NCBI GenBank assembly: GCA_030583905.1
Contig: CP129481.1
Coordinates: 3,750,136 to 3,814,135, forward strand
Length of the DNA: 64,000 nucleotides
From: Anaerolineales bacterium
GTDB taxonomy: Bacteria > Chloroflexota > Anaerolineae > Anaerolineales > Villigracilaceae
Reading direction: 5' to 3'
Part shown: positions 8,041 to 16,201 of the stretch, one piece after another
How positions within the stretch are numbered: the stretch's first letter is position 1
How the letters are laid out: each line of letters opens with the position of its first letter
Program-made: the position numbers and the translations under genes
The notes under the pieces: generated by a model
Seen by the model: only the letters and a program-made list of their open reading frames with translations
Database searches by the model: none
What the model was told of the DNA's origin: nothing

Positions 8041-8823
8041 ATGACAAAGCATATTTTGGTCACCAACGACGATGGTGTACTCTCGCCGGGTCTGCTGGCG
8101 CTGGTTCAGGAAATGAGAAATTTCGGCAAAGTCACCATCCTTGCACCGGACCGCAACTGGTCGGGCGGCGGACACGTGAAAACGCTGGACCGCGCCCTGC
8201 GCGTACGTGAATTCCGCCTGGAAGACGGTACACAAGCCTTCGCCAGCGACGGCGCGCCCTCCGATTGTGTTTCGCTTGCGCTGCTCGGCTACTTCAAGGA
8301 TAAGTTTGACCTGGTCGTTTCGGGTATCAATTTCGGCGCGAATTTGGGTCATGACGTAACCTATTCAGGGACCGTCACCGCCGCAATGGAAGCTGCCATT
8401 GCAGATCTGCCGAGCGTGGCAGTTTCGCTGGAAGTTCCCGAAGGGCATGTCGGACCGATCGATTTCGCCCCTTCGGCTCATGCGGCAAGTGTGGCTGTCA
8501 AGAATGTCATTACGCACGGCTTGCCTGCGGAAACGCTGTTGAATGTCAACGTCCCTTTTCTGAAGCAGGAGGAGATCAAGGGCTTTCGGATCACGCGTCA
8601 GGGATTGCGCGTGTATCACAGCCGGTTGGATGAGCGCATTGATCCGCGCGGCAGACCGTATTACTGGATCGGCGGCGATGCGCCAACCGGCGTCCCGGAA
8701 CCGGGGACAGATGTGGGCGCATTGTCCGAAGGATATATTTCGGTGACGCCTTTGCAATTGGACCTGACCGACTACCGCGCCCTGTCCAACGTCAGCACAT
8801 GGGAGTGGAAAGGTCAGGGATAA
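8041..8823 (+). CDS. surE: 5'/3'-nucleotidase SurE
   Basis: A 260-residue SurE phosphatase that removes phosphate from nucleoside monophosphates and can act on short polyphosphate. The family signature is clear: ILVTNDDGVLSPGL at the N-terminus with the metal-binding Asp pair, APDRNWSGGG, SDGAPSDCVSLAL and VSGINFGANLG. The start at 8041 is preferred to an upstream in-frame ATG because ACAGGAGA precedes it at good distance and the SurE fold begins there. It sits between the polyphosphate and Pst genes, which fits a phosphate-scavenging role. Confidence 0.95.
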   Translation: MTKHILVTNDDGVLSPGLLALVQEMRNFGKVTILAPDRNWSGGGHVKTLDRALRVREFRLEDGTQAFASDGAPSDCVSLALLGYFKDKFDLVVSGINFGANLGHDVTYSGTVTAAMEAAIADLPSVAVSLEVPEGHVGPIDFAPSAHAASVAVKNVITHGLPAETLLNVNVPFLKQEEIKGFRITRQGLRVYHSRLDERIDPRGRPYYWIGGDAPTGVPEPGTDVGALSEGYISVTPLQLDLTDYRALSNVSTWEWKGQG

Positions 8824-8901
8824 CAGATCAGGTTTCCCCGTAGTATGAAGCGTGTCCGTCAGAAATGGCGGGCGCGTTTTTGTTTAATCCGCTCCCCAAC
8901 T

Positions 8902-8956
8902 CTTAACAAGACGTTAACCCATCCTTCCATTGACCTTAAGAGGGGCTTGATACCAT
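8902..8956 (+). promoter_or_regulatory. Four-unit Pho box and -10 of the pstS operon
   Basis: Four 8-mers in register at 11-bp steps: CTTAACAA (8902-8909), GTTAACCC (8913-8920), a weaker CTTCCATT (8924-8931), and CTTAAGAG (8935-8942). The likely -10 is TACCAT (8951-8956), 8 nt after the last repeat. This is the most complete Pho box of the window and stands directly before the phosphate-binding protein gene, so PhoP control of the first Pst operon is well supported. Confidence 0.78.
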
Positions 8957-8988
8957 CTCCACAGATAAATAAAAGGAGAAATAGAGAA

Positions 8989-10917
8989 ATGTTCAAATCT
9001 GTTCGTTTGTTTGTGTTTATGCTCGTAACGCTCAGCCTCGTGCTGGCTGCCTGCGGAGGTTCCACTTCCAATTCCGGTTCTGCTCCGGCTGCGACTTCTT
9101 CAAGTTCGGGTTCGCAGTCCAGTGGAGGTTCATCCGCTCCCGCTGCCGGGGAAGATGGACTTCTGCCGATCGCGCTTCCCGCTTTGCCGGAACCTGATGA
9201 GGTGACCGGTGACATCATCACGGCTGGATCCTCGACCGTGTTCCCTGTCTCCGAGCGCATGGCGGAGTTGTTCCAGCAGGAAGGCTACAACGGCAATATC
9301 ACTGTTGACAGCATTGGTTCCGGTGCCGGATATGAACGCTTCTGTACAGCCGGTGAGAGTGACATCGCCAACGCCTCCCGCCCCATCCGCCAGAGTGAGG
9401 TTGACAACTGCCGTGCCATCGGACGCGAACCCCTGGAGTTCCGCGTAGGCACGGATGCGCTCGCCATCGTGGTCTCCTCCCAGAACGACTTCCTGACGTC
9501 CATTTCCATCGAAGAACTTGCCAAGGTCTTCTCTGGCGAAGTCACCAACTGGAACGAACTCAATCCCGCCTACCCGGATGGCAAGATCTCTGTGTATTCC
9601 CCCGGCTCTGACTCCGGCACCTTTGATTATTTCATCGAAGTTGTGATGACGCCCGCATACGGGGATCAGGCGGAAGCTGCCCTGCTCGGTCTGGAAGGCG
9701 TCCAACTCTCGGAAGACGATAATGTGCTGGTGCAGGGCGTTGCGGGCGATCCCTTCGCCATCGGTTACTTCGGCTATGCCTACTATGTCGAGAACACCAG
9801 CCGCCTGAAGGCGTTGAATGTCAACGATGTCGAGCCTTCACAAGCCAACGTGGACAATGCTTCGTATCCGCTGGCGCGTCCGTTGTTCATCTATTCGGAT
9901 GCGAAGATCATGCAGGAGAAGCCGCAAGTTGCCGCTTTCATCGCCTTCTACCTGAACAACCTCGATGACAACATCGTGGATGTGGGTTACTTCCCCGCTC
10001 CTGCCAAAGCCATCTACTCCTCCTGGGGCGCATGGCTTGCCGCGGTTGGCGCTCCTGAAGTGAACGCTGATATGGTCACCGGCGACATCATCACGGCTGG
10101 ATCCTCGACCGTGTTCCCCGTCTCCGAGCGCATGGCGGAACTCTTCCAGCAGGAAGGTTACAACGGCAACATCACCGTTGACAGCATTGGTTCCGGCGCC
10201 GGATATGAACGCTTCTGCGTCGCCGGTGAAACCGATATCGCCAACGCCTCCCGCCCCATCCGCGACAGTGAAGTGGAATCCTGCCGCGCTATCGGGCGCG
10301 AACCGCTGGAGTTCCGCGTCGGGACGGATGCACTGGCAGTGGTAGTCTCCTCCCAGAACGACTTCCTGACCGCCTTATCCCTTGAAGAACTCGGCAGGGT
10401 CTTCTCCGGTGAAGCCAAACTCTGGAGTGACATCAACCCCGCCTACCCCGCCGAAGCCATCAAGACGTATTCTCCCGGCTCCGATAGCGGCACCTTCGAT
10501 TACTTCGTCGAAGAAGTCATGGAAGACTTCGGTGGCAAAGAAACCATCCTCGGACTCGAAGGCATCCAGCTCTCCGAAGATGACAACGTCCTCGTACAGG
10601 GTGTGGCTGGCGATCCGTACGCCATCGGTTACTTCGGCTATGCCTACTTCGTCGAGAACCAATCCACCCTCAAGGCGCTTGCCATCAACGACGTGGAACC
10701 CTCACAGGCGAATGTGGACAACGGCTCCTACACGCTTGCCCGCCCGCTCTTCATCTACTCCGATGCCACCATCATGCAGGAGAAACCGCAGGTTGCCGCT
10801 TTCATCGCCTTCTACCTGAACAACCTCGATGACAACATCGTGGACGTGGGTTACTTCCCCGCCCCCAAGAAAGAGATTTACTCCGCTTGGGGAGCCTGGT
10901 ACGCAACAGTCCGCTAA
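8989..10917 (+). CDS. pstS: Phosphate-binding lipoprotein PstS with two tandem PBP domains
   Basis: High-affinity phosphate receptor of the Pst ABC transporter. The 642 residues are about twice the usual length. A lipoprotein signal (LVLAAC, lipobox Cys 22) and a Ser/Gly/Ala-rich tether precede two nearly identical PstS domains, residues 72-354 and 363-642, joined by an 8-residue linker. Each has the phosphate-binding loops ITAGSSTVFPVSE, GSGAGYERF, IANASRPIR and SPGSDSGTFDYF. Start at ATG 8989 follows AAAAGGAG; the longer ORF would destroy the signal peptide. The Pho box upstream indicates starvation control. Two sites per molecule may raise capture avidity at the membrane. Confidence 0.95.
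   Translation: MFKSVRLFVFMLVTLSLVLAACGGSTSNSGSAPAATSSSSGSQSSGGSSAPAAGEDGLLPIALPALPEPDEVTGDIITAGSSTVFPVSERMAELFQQEGYNGNITVDSIGSGAGYERFCTAGESDIANASRPIRQSEVDNCRAIGREPLEFRVGTDALAIVVSSQNDFLTSISIEELAKVFSGEVTNWNELNPAYPDGKISVYSPGSDSGTFDYFIEVVMTPAYGDQAEAALLGLEGVQLSEDDNVLVQGVAGDPFAIGYFGYAYYVENTSRLKALNVNDVEPSQANVDNASYPLARPLFIYSDAKIMQEKPQVAAFIAFYLNNLDDNIVDVGYFPAPAKAIYSSWGAWLAAVGAPEVNADMVTGDIITAGSSTVFPVSERMAELFQQEGYNGNITVDSIGSGAGYERFCVAGETDIANASRPIRDSEVESCRAIGREPLEFRVGTDALAVVVSSQNDFLTALSLEELGRVFSGEAKLWSDINPAYPAEAIKTYSPGSDSGTFDYFVEEVMEDFGGKETILGLEGIQLSEDDNVLVQGVAGDPYAIGYFGYAYFVENQSTLKALAINDVEPSQANVDNGSYTLARPLFIYSDATIMQEKPQVAAFIAFYLNNLDDNIVDVGYFPAPKKEIYSAWGAWYATVR
9202..10914 (+). repeat. Intragenic tandem duplication of the PstS domain
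   Basis: Unit 1 is 9202-10050 and unit 2 is 10075-10914, offset 873 nt, with one three-codon length difference near the middle. In the first aligned stretch (9211-9344 against 10084-10217) I count 8 differences in 134 nt, all synonymous. The later thirds differ more. This suggests a fairly recent duplication, or gene conversion, under protein-level selection. Confidence 0.95.
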
Positions 10918-11013
10918 CACAGCAACAAATTCATTGGACAGGCTTTCCGTGTGGAGAGCCTGCCCAAACTCGTTTTTTCAAAAACGAAAGCAAGACAGAA
11001 TCGGAAGATATTT

Positions 11014-11967
11014 ATGACAGAACAACCCAATCATCACCTCAACCTATCACGGGCTTCCTTCCGCCCCGGCGATTTGAAACGAAAACTGCGGATCGGGGAA
11101 GGCGCCATCGAAACCCTCCTTTTTATTGTGGGATTCCTGACCATTTTTGTGACAGTCAGTATTGTGATCGTTCTGGGTGACCAGGCGCTCTTGTTTTTTA
11201 ACGACCCGCAGGTCGGATTTCGCGAATTCTTTATGACCACCCAATGGCAGCCTGCCATCGGACAATTTGGCATCTGGGCATTGGTCAGCGCGACACTGAC
11301 AACCAGCGCAATCGCCATGGCGGTCTCCCTGCCGCTGGGTTTGAGCGCAGCGATCTATCTCAGCGAGTATGCAAGTCCGCGCGCGCGCTCGATCCTGAAG
11401 CCTGTGTTGGAAATTCTAGCGGGCATCCCAACCGTGGTGTATGGTTTTTTCGCCCTGCTCTTTGTGACACCCCTGTTGCGCGAGATCCTGGGCGCGGACA
11501 AGCTCGGTGTGTACAACATGCTTTCAGCAGGCATCGTGATGGGCGTCATGATCCTGCCGCTCATCTCCTCGATGAGCGAAGACGCGTTGAGCGCGGTCCC
11601 CAGTTCCCTGCGCGAGGCGGCGTATGCGATGGGCGCGACCCGCTTCGAGGCGAGCATCCAGGTCATCCTGCCTGCAGCGCTTTCGGGGATCGGCGCGGCG
11701 ATCATCGTCGGTATCTCGCGGGCGGTCGGCGAGACGATGATCGTGGCAGTCGCCTCGGGTGCGACCTCCAAATTCACCTTCAATCCCCTCGAAGCCGCGG
11801 AGACCATGACCGCCCACATCGCCCGCATCAGCGGCGGCGACCTCTCGTACAACACGATCGACTACAACAGCCTATTCGCCATCGCCCTGATGCTCTTCCT
11901 TGTCACACTTGTGCTGAATCTGATCAGTCAGTGGGTGGTGGCAAAATTCCGCGAGCAATACGAGTGA
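11014..11967 (+). CDS. pstC: Phosphate ABC transporter permease PstC
   Basis: A 317-residue membrane subunit of the first Pst system. Six hydrophobic segments are seen, with the binding-protein-dependent transport signature in the EAA loop (LREAAYAMGATRFE) and the PstC pattern ILAGIPTVVYGFFAL. Start at ATG 11014 is chosen because the mature PstC-like sequence (MTEQPNHH) begins there after GGAAGA; the longer frame adds an unlikely 21-residue basic extension. It lies 96 nt after pstS, and the next gene, pstA, begins 4 nt after its stop. Confidence 0.93.
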   Translation: MTEQPNHHLNLSRASFRPGDLKRKLRIGEGAIETLLFIVGFLTIFVTVSIVIVLGDQALLFFNDPQVGFREFFMTTQWQPAIGQFGIWALVSATLTTSAIAMAVSLPLGLSAAIYLSEYASPRARSILKPVLEILAGIPTVVYGFFALLFVTPLLREILGADKLGVYNMLSAGIVMGVMILPLISSMSEDALSAVPSSLREAAYAMGATRFEASIQVILPAALSGIGAAIIVGISRAVGETMIVAVASGATSKFTFNPLEAAETMTAHIARISGGDLSYNTIDYNSLFAIALMLFLVTLVLNLISQWVVAKFREQYE

Positions 11968-11971
11968 CAAA

Positions 11972-13204
11972 ATGACGAAATTTTCCTACCCTGAACAAAC
12001 CGATTTGGAAAAGTTCGTTGCCTGGCGTTATCGCAAAGCCTGGGTCTGGCAGGTGCTTTTCCTCTCCGCGCTGTTGATTGCCATCCTCAGCCTGTCCGCC
12101 CTCATTTTGGATGTAGTAGATGGCGCGTTCGGCTACGTGGCATATGAATTCAAGAACGATCCAGCGCTCTTCACAGAAAAGCCGCTCGACGATCTGAACA
12201 AGGATGAATTGCTCACCGTCTTACAGGAGAATCTCTCCCGTGGCGCATACAACAAATTGAATGAAGAAAAGATAATGGAACAACGCAGTGAGGGCGAGTT
12301 ATACAACCTCGTCATCGAGCGCATCATCCAGGTCAAAACGCTTGAGACGTACTCCTTATACGATTCGCTCTTCCGCAAAGCCGAGATCGAAGCAGAAGTG
12401 GCGGAACTCTACCCGGATGCCCGCCTCGAATTCCGCTCATGGCTGACGCCGCGTTTTCTGACGACTCCCATGTCCAGCCGCGCGGAATTTGCCGGAGTGC
12501 GGACGGCTCTTTTCGGCTCGATGTGGCTGGTCGGCATCGCCATAGCCTTTGCCCTCCCTGTCGGCGTGGGCGCAGCGATCTACCTGCAGGAATATGCGCG
12601 CAAGAACTTTATCAACCGTCTGATACAGACCAATATCAATAACCTGGCGGGCGTGCCGTCCATTGTCTATGGGATGCTCGGGCTGGCGATCTTTGTCCGC
12701 GCCATGGAAGCGTTGACCAGCGGTGCCATGTTCGGCGTGACCGACTCGAACGGACGCACCATCCTCTCGGCGGGTTTGACGATGGGCATCCTCGTCCTGC
12801 CGCTGGTCATCATCAACGCGCAGGAAGCCATCAAAGCCGTACCGGATTCGATCCGGCAGGCAGCTTTCGGCGTGGGCGCGACGCGCTGGCAGACGGTGTG
12901 GAGTCACGTCCTGCCGAACGCGTTACCCGGCATCCTGACTGGCAGCATCCTGGCGATGTCGCGCGCGGTCGGCGAGACAGCTCCGCTCATCATCGTCGGC
13001 GCGTCCACCTTCATCAGCGTGGACCCGAACGGACCATTCAGCAAGTTCACCGCCCTGCCGATCCAGATCTACCAGTGGACAGCGCGTCCGCAGGGAGAGT
13101 TCCACGCCATTGCCGCGGCAGCGATCATCGTCCTGCTCGTCCTGTTGTTGACGCTGAATGCCACAGCCATCTTATTACGCAACCGCTTCCAACGGCGTTT
13201 CTAA
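11972..13204 (+). CDS. pstA: Phosphate ABC transporter permease PstA with enlarged outer loop
   Basis: Second membrane subunit of the first Pst system. At 410 residues it is over 100 longer than usual PstA. The excess is a hydrophilic, Glu/Leu-rich segment (about residues 50-165) between the first and second membrane helices, predicted outside the membrane; it has no family I recognise. The transporter core follows: LAGVPSIVYGMLGLAIF, the EAA loop IRQAAFGVGATRWQ, and ILAMSRAVGETAPLIIVGA. The insertion may dock the double-headed PstS encoded in the same operon (inference). Confidence 0.93.
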   Translation: MTKFSYPEQTDLEKFVAWRYRKAWVWQVLFLSALLIAILSLSALILDVVDGAFGYVAYEFKNDPALFTEKPLDDLNKDELLTVLQENLSRGAYNKLNEEKIMEQRSEGELYNLVIERIIQVKTLETYSLYDSLFRKAEIEAEVAELYPDARLEFRSWLTPRFLTTPMSSRAEFAGVRTALFGSMWLVGIAIAFALPVGVGAAIYLQEYARKNFINRLIQTNINNLAGVPSIVYGMLGLAIFVRAMEALTSGAMFGVTDSNGRTILSAGLTMGILVLPLVIINAQEAIKAVPDSIRQAAFGVGATRWQTVWSHVLPNALPGILTGSILAMSRAVGETAPLIIVGASTFISVDPNGPFSKFTALPIQIYQWTARPQGEFHAIAAAAIIVLLVLLLTLNATAILLRNRFQRRF

Positions 13205-13209
13205 ACACC

Positions 13210-13271
13210 GTAGGTCACGCTTTCAGCGTGACAACTTACTCGCCAGATGTCACGTTTTTAACGTGACCTAC
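13210..13271. repeat. REP-like nested palindrome
   Basis: Outer arms GTAGGTCACG (13210-13219) and CGTGACCTAC (13262-13271) are exact inverted repeats. Inside each arm a smaller hairpin forms: GTCACGC-TTTCA-GCGTGAC on the left and GTCACGT-TTTTA-ACGTGAC on the right. The whole resembles a bacterial REP/BIME element between pstA and pstB. It could reduce or process the transcript so that membrane and ATPase subunits are made in different amounts. No T tract follows. Confidence 0.75.
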
Positions 13272-13296
13272 AAAGTCTGTTAGGAAAAGATCAACC

Positions 13297-14082
13297 ATGA
13301 CACAACCAGAAAACGGCAAATACGCCATCGAAACCAAAAACCTGAGCATCTTTTACGGTCCTTTCGAGGCTGTCAAAGACGTGGAATTGAAGATCGAAAA
13401 GCAGAAGATCACCGCCATCATCGGTCCGTCGGGGTGCGGCAAGTCCACGCTTCTGCGCGCCTTCAACCGCATGAACGATTTCGTCCCCACCAGCCGTGTA
13501 AACGGAGAGATTTTACTGCATGGAACCAACCTGTACAGCAAAGAGATCGACCCCGTGGAAGTCCGCCGCCGGATCGGCATGGTCTTCCAGAAACCGAATC
13601 CGTTCCCCAAATCCATTTATGAGAACATCGCCTGGGGCGCACGCATCAACGGCTTCAAAGGGAACATGGACGAACTCGTCGAGCAGTCCCTGCGCGGCGC
13701 GGCATTATGGGACGAGGTGAAGGGCAAACTTAAGGAAAGCGCTTATGCCCTCTCCGGCGGGCAGCAACAACGCCTGTGCATTGCCCGCACCATCGCCATC
13801 CAGCCTGAGATCATTCTGATGGATGAACCCGCCTCAGCCCTGGACCCGATCTCGACTCTCCGTATCGAAGAACTGATGCAGGAACTCAAGCAAAACTACA
13901 CCATCATTATCGTCACCCACAACATGCAGCAGGCGGCGCGCGTCTCCGATTACACCGCCATGATGATGCTCTACGAAGAGACCCGCTCCGGCACGGTCAT
14001 TGAATACGACGAGACCAAGACCATCTTCACACGACCATCCGACAAGCGCACTGAAGATTATGTAACGGGAAGGTTCGGGTAA
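13297..14082 (+). CDS. pstB: Phosphate ABC transporter ATPase PstB
   Basis: A 261-residue ATPase that powers the first Pst permease. Walker A GPSGCGKST, Q-loop VFQKPNPFP, signature LSGGQQQRLCIAR, Walker B IILMDEPASALDP and H-loop IVTHNMQQAAR are all intact; the C-terminus has the PstB ending DYVTGRFG. It follows pstA after a REP-like element and is followed 2 nt later by arsC, so they share a transcript. Confidence 0.95.
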   Translation: MTQPENGKYAIETKNLSIFYGPFEAVKDVELKIEKQKITAIIGPSGCGKSTLLRAFNRMNDFVPTSRVNGEILLHGTNLYSKEIDPVEVRRRIGMVFQKPNPFPKSIYENIAWGARINGFKGNMDELVEQSLRGAALWDEVKGKLKESAYALSGGQQQRLCIARTIAIQPEIILMDEPASALDPISTLRIEELMQELKQNYTIIIVTHNMQQAARVSDYTAMMMLYEETRSGTVIEYDETKTIFTRPSDKRTEDYVTGRFG

Positions 14083-14084
14083 TC

Positions 14085-14543
14085 ATGAACAAACCGAAAG
14101 TGTTATTCCTATGCACGGGCAATTCCGCGCGCAGCCAGATGGCGGAGGGATTTCTACGCGTCATGGCAGGGGAGCAGTTCGATGTATTCAGCGCAGGCAC
14201 CGAGCCCAAGAGCAGAATCCTGCCCGAGGTCCAAGAGGCGATGCGCGAGATCGGAATCGACATCTCGGGGCAGCATCCAAAGTCCGTCACGGAATATCTC
14301 GGGAAAGCCATCTTCACGCATGTCATCACGGTCTGCTCGGATGCGGAGGAGAAATGTCCTGCCGTGTTTTTGAACATGGGGATCCATGAACACTGGTCCT
14401 TCGATGACCCCGCACAGATCGACGACGAACACCGCCTCGAATCGACCCGCAGCATGCGCGATCAGATCGAGCATCGTCTGCGCCTGTGGCTGACCGGGCA
14501 AAACATTGCGCCAAACGACTACCGTCAGACGCGATTGACGTAG
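14085..14543 (+). CDS. arsC: Thioredoxin-coupled arsenate reductase ArsC
   Basis: A 152-residue member of the low-molecular-weight tyrosine phosphatase fold. The P-loop CTGNSARSQ gives catalytic Cys 10; the redox pair Cys 84 and Cys 91 (TVCSDAEEKCP) is the one used by thioredoxin-linked arsenate reductases, so it is not simply a phosphatase. It starts 2 nt after pstB and lies before phoU. Arsenate enters cells by phosphate transporters, so reduction of arsenate taken up by Pst is a sensible purpose. No arsenite exporter or ArsR is visible nearby. Confidence 0.9.
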   Translation: MNKPKVLFLCTGNSARSQMAEGFLRVMAGEQFDVFSAGTEPKSRILPEVQEAMREIGIDISGQHPKSVTEYLGKAIFTHVITVCSDAEEKCPAVFLNMGIHEHWSFDDPAQIDDEHRLESTRSMRDQIEHRLRLWLTGQNIAPNDYRQTRLT

Positions 14544-14574
14544 TAAAATAGAAAGACTATCAATCAGAGGTCTT

Positions 14575-15264
14575 ATGATCAGAAAAACTTTTGAAAGTGA
14601 AATCCAGCAGGTAAAGGACGACATCCTTTTGCTTGGCAGTATGGTGGAACATGCCATCATCGGCTCGGTGGAGGCGTTGAAAAAACGCGACATCAAAGCC
14701 GCCGAAGCGATCATCGCCGAGGACAAGGAGATCAACAAAAAGCGTTTCGCCATCGAAAACCAGTTGATGATCCTGATCGCCACCCAGCAGCCGATGGCGC
14801 ACGACCTGCGCCTGCTGGCTTCCTCGATGGAGATCATCTCCGAGTTGGAGCGCATGGGCGATTATGCCAAGGGCATTGCCAACATCAACATCCGCATGGG
14901 AGAGGAGGCGCTGCTCAAGCCGCTGATCGACATCCCACGCATGGCACAGAAGGGCGCGGACATGCTGCACCGCGCGCTGACCGCCTTCGTCAATGAAGAC
15001 GTGGAAACCGCCAAGTCAATCCCCGTCGAAGACGACGAAGTGGACGCGCTCTACAATCAGATCTACCGCGAGTTAATGATCTTTGTCATTGAAGACCCGA
15101 AGACCATCGAACGCGCCAACTGGTTGTTGTGGGTTGCGCACAACCTGGAACGCGTTGCGGACCGCGTGACGAACATCTGCGAACGGACGATCTTCATCGC
15201 CACCGGCAGTTTCCAGGAGATCAAATCCACCGACGATGAGTTTTGGAAAAGCCAACATAAGTAA
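14575..15264 (+). CDS. phoU: Phosphate signalling protein PhoU
   Basis: A 229-residue PhoU with the two three-helix bundles and their metal-binding patterns: the first with ELERMGDYAKGIANI, the second with NLERVADRVTNICERTIF. PhoU links the Pst transporter to PhoR, turning PhoR into a phosphatase when phosphate is plentiful. It is the last gene of the first Pst operon, 31 nt after arsC. A bidirectional terminator lies just beyond. Confidence 0.96.
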   Translation: MIRKTFESEIQQVKDDILLLGSMVEHAIIGSVEALKKRDIKAAEAIIAEDKEINKKRFAIENQLMILIATQQPMAHDLRLLASSMEIISELERMGDYAKGIANINIRMGEEALLKPLIDIPRMAQKGADMLHRALTAFVNEDVETAKSIPVEDDEVDALYNQIYRELMIFVIEDPKTIERANWLLWVAHNLERVADRVTNICERTIFIATGSFQEIKSTDDEFWKSQHK

Positions 15265-15278
15265 TGCGAAAAAAGCAA

Positions 15279-15308
15279 GCGGACGAGACAAAATCTCGTC
15301 CGCTTTTT
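15279..15308. terminator. Bidirectional intrinsic terminator
   Basis: Stem GCGGACGAGA (15279-15288), loop CAAAA, TCTCGTCCGC (15294-15303), then TTTTT on the plus strand. A run of A before the stem supplies the T tract on the minus strand after a short gap. It separates convergent phoU and the lone pstB. Confidence 0.93.
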
Positions 15309-15330
15309 CATTTACGTTCAAAGGGAAAAA

Positions 15331-16086
15331 CTACCCCATCCTGCCGGTAATATAGGCTTCCGTCAATTCTTCCTTGGGGCGGGTGAACATCTCGTTGGTC
15401 GGGGAGAACTCCACCAGTTCCCCCAGCCAGAACAGCCCGGTATATTCCGATACGCGAGCGGCTTGCTGCATATTGTGCGTGACGATGACGATGGTGTAAT
15501 CCTTTTTCAATTCCGCGATCAACTCCTCGACGCGCAGAGTGGCAATCGGATCGAGCGCGGAGGTGGATTCGTCCATGAGGATGACTTCGGGCTGGACGGC
15601 GATCACGCGGGCGATACACAATCTCTGCTGCTGCCCGAGGGACAAACCCATCGCATCAGCTTTCAGGTTGTCTTTTACTTCATCCCACAATGCGGCGGCG
15701 ACCAGGCTTTTTTCCACCACTTCATCCAGGTTCACATCCATCCCCATCACACGCGGACCGAACGCCACGTTGTCATAGATGGATTGCGGGAAGGGATTCG
15801 GTTTCTGAAAGACCATGCCAACCCGCTGGCGCAGGTTGACCACGTCCATTTTTTCGCCATAGATGTCTTCGCCGTAGAGCAGAATCTTCCCATCCACACG
15901 CGTGCCGTGGATGGTGTCGTTCATGCGGTTGAGACAGCGCAAGAATGTGGACTTGCCACAGCCCGACGGACCGATGAGCGCGGTCACTTTTTGGGGTTGG
16001 ATCTCCAGGTTGATGTTGGAAAGGGCTTTCGATGAACCGTAGTAAAAGTCCAATTGCTGGACGGAGAAGGCGGGAGTTTCCGGCAT
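15331..16086 (-). CDS. pstB: Second PstB-type ATPase with altered signature motif
   Basis: A 251-residue PstB paralogue transcribed alone and leftward. Walker A GPSGCGKST, Q-loop VFQKPNPFP and H-loop IVTHNMQQAAR are normal, but the ABC signature reads LSLGQQQR instead of LSGGQQQR, and Walker B is followed by Ser (LMDESTSALDP) rather than Pro. The catalytic Asp-Glu remains. The TAAAAT hexamer 6 nt before ATG suggests a leaderless transcript. It is divergent from the second pstS. It may serve either permease; the second Pst operon has a PstB of its own. Confidence 0.93.
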   Translation of the reverse strand: MPETPAFSVQQLDFYYGSSKALSNINLEIQPQKVTALIGPSGCGKSTFLRCLNRMNDTIHGTRVDGKILLYGEDIYGEKMDVVNLRQRVGMVFQKPNPFPQSIYDNVAFGPRVMGMDVNLDEVVEKSLVAAALWDEVKDNLKADAMGLSLGQQQRLCIARVIAVQPEVILMDESTSALDPIATLRVEELIAELKKDYTIVIVTHNMQQAARVSEYTGLFWLGELVEFSPTNEMFTRPKEELTEAYITGRMG

Positions 16087-16201
16087 GTTTTGATTTTATC
16101 AGAAAGGGCGGAGAGTTCCAGATATGACAAATATCACGAAAGTGGATTCAGGCAGCGGGGAGAGGGAAGCGGGATTTTCTTCTGCGATATAATTCCACCC
16201 A
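16087..16201. promoter_or_regulatory. Divergent promoters of lone pstB and second pstS
   Basis: On the minus strand, TAAAAT (16098-16093) stands 6 nt before the pstB ATG. On the plus strand, TATAAT (16188-16193) stands 8 nt before the pstS ATG. Neither gene has room for a ribosome-binding site after a start point placed the normal distance beyond the -10, so both mRNAs look leaderless. I see no Pho box here, unlike the first Pst operon. Confidence 0.65.

Noticed and set aside
8989..10917. PstS duplication as an assembly artefact
   Set aside because: The two copies differ by silent changes, by many residues in the later part and by a three-codon indel, so both are real sequence.
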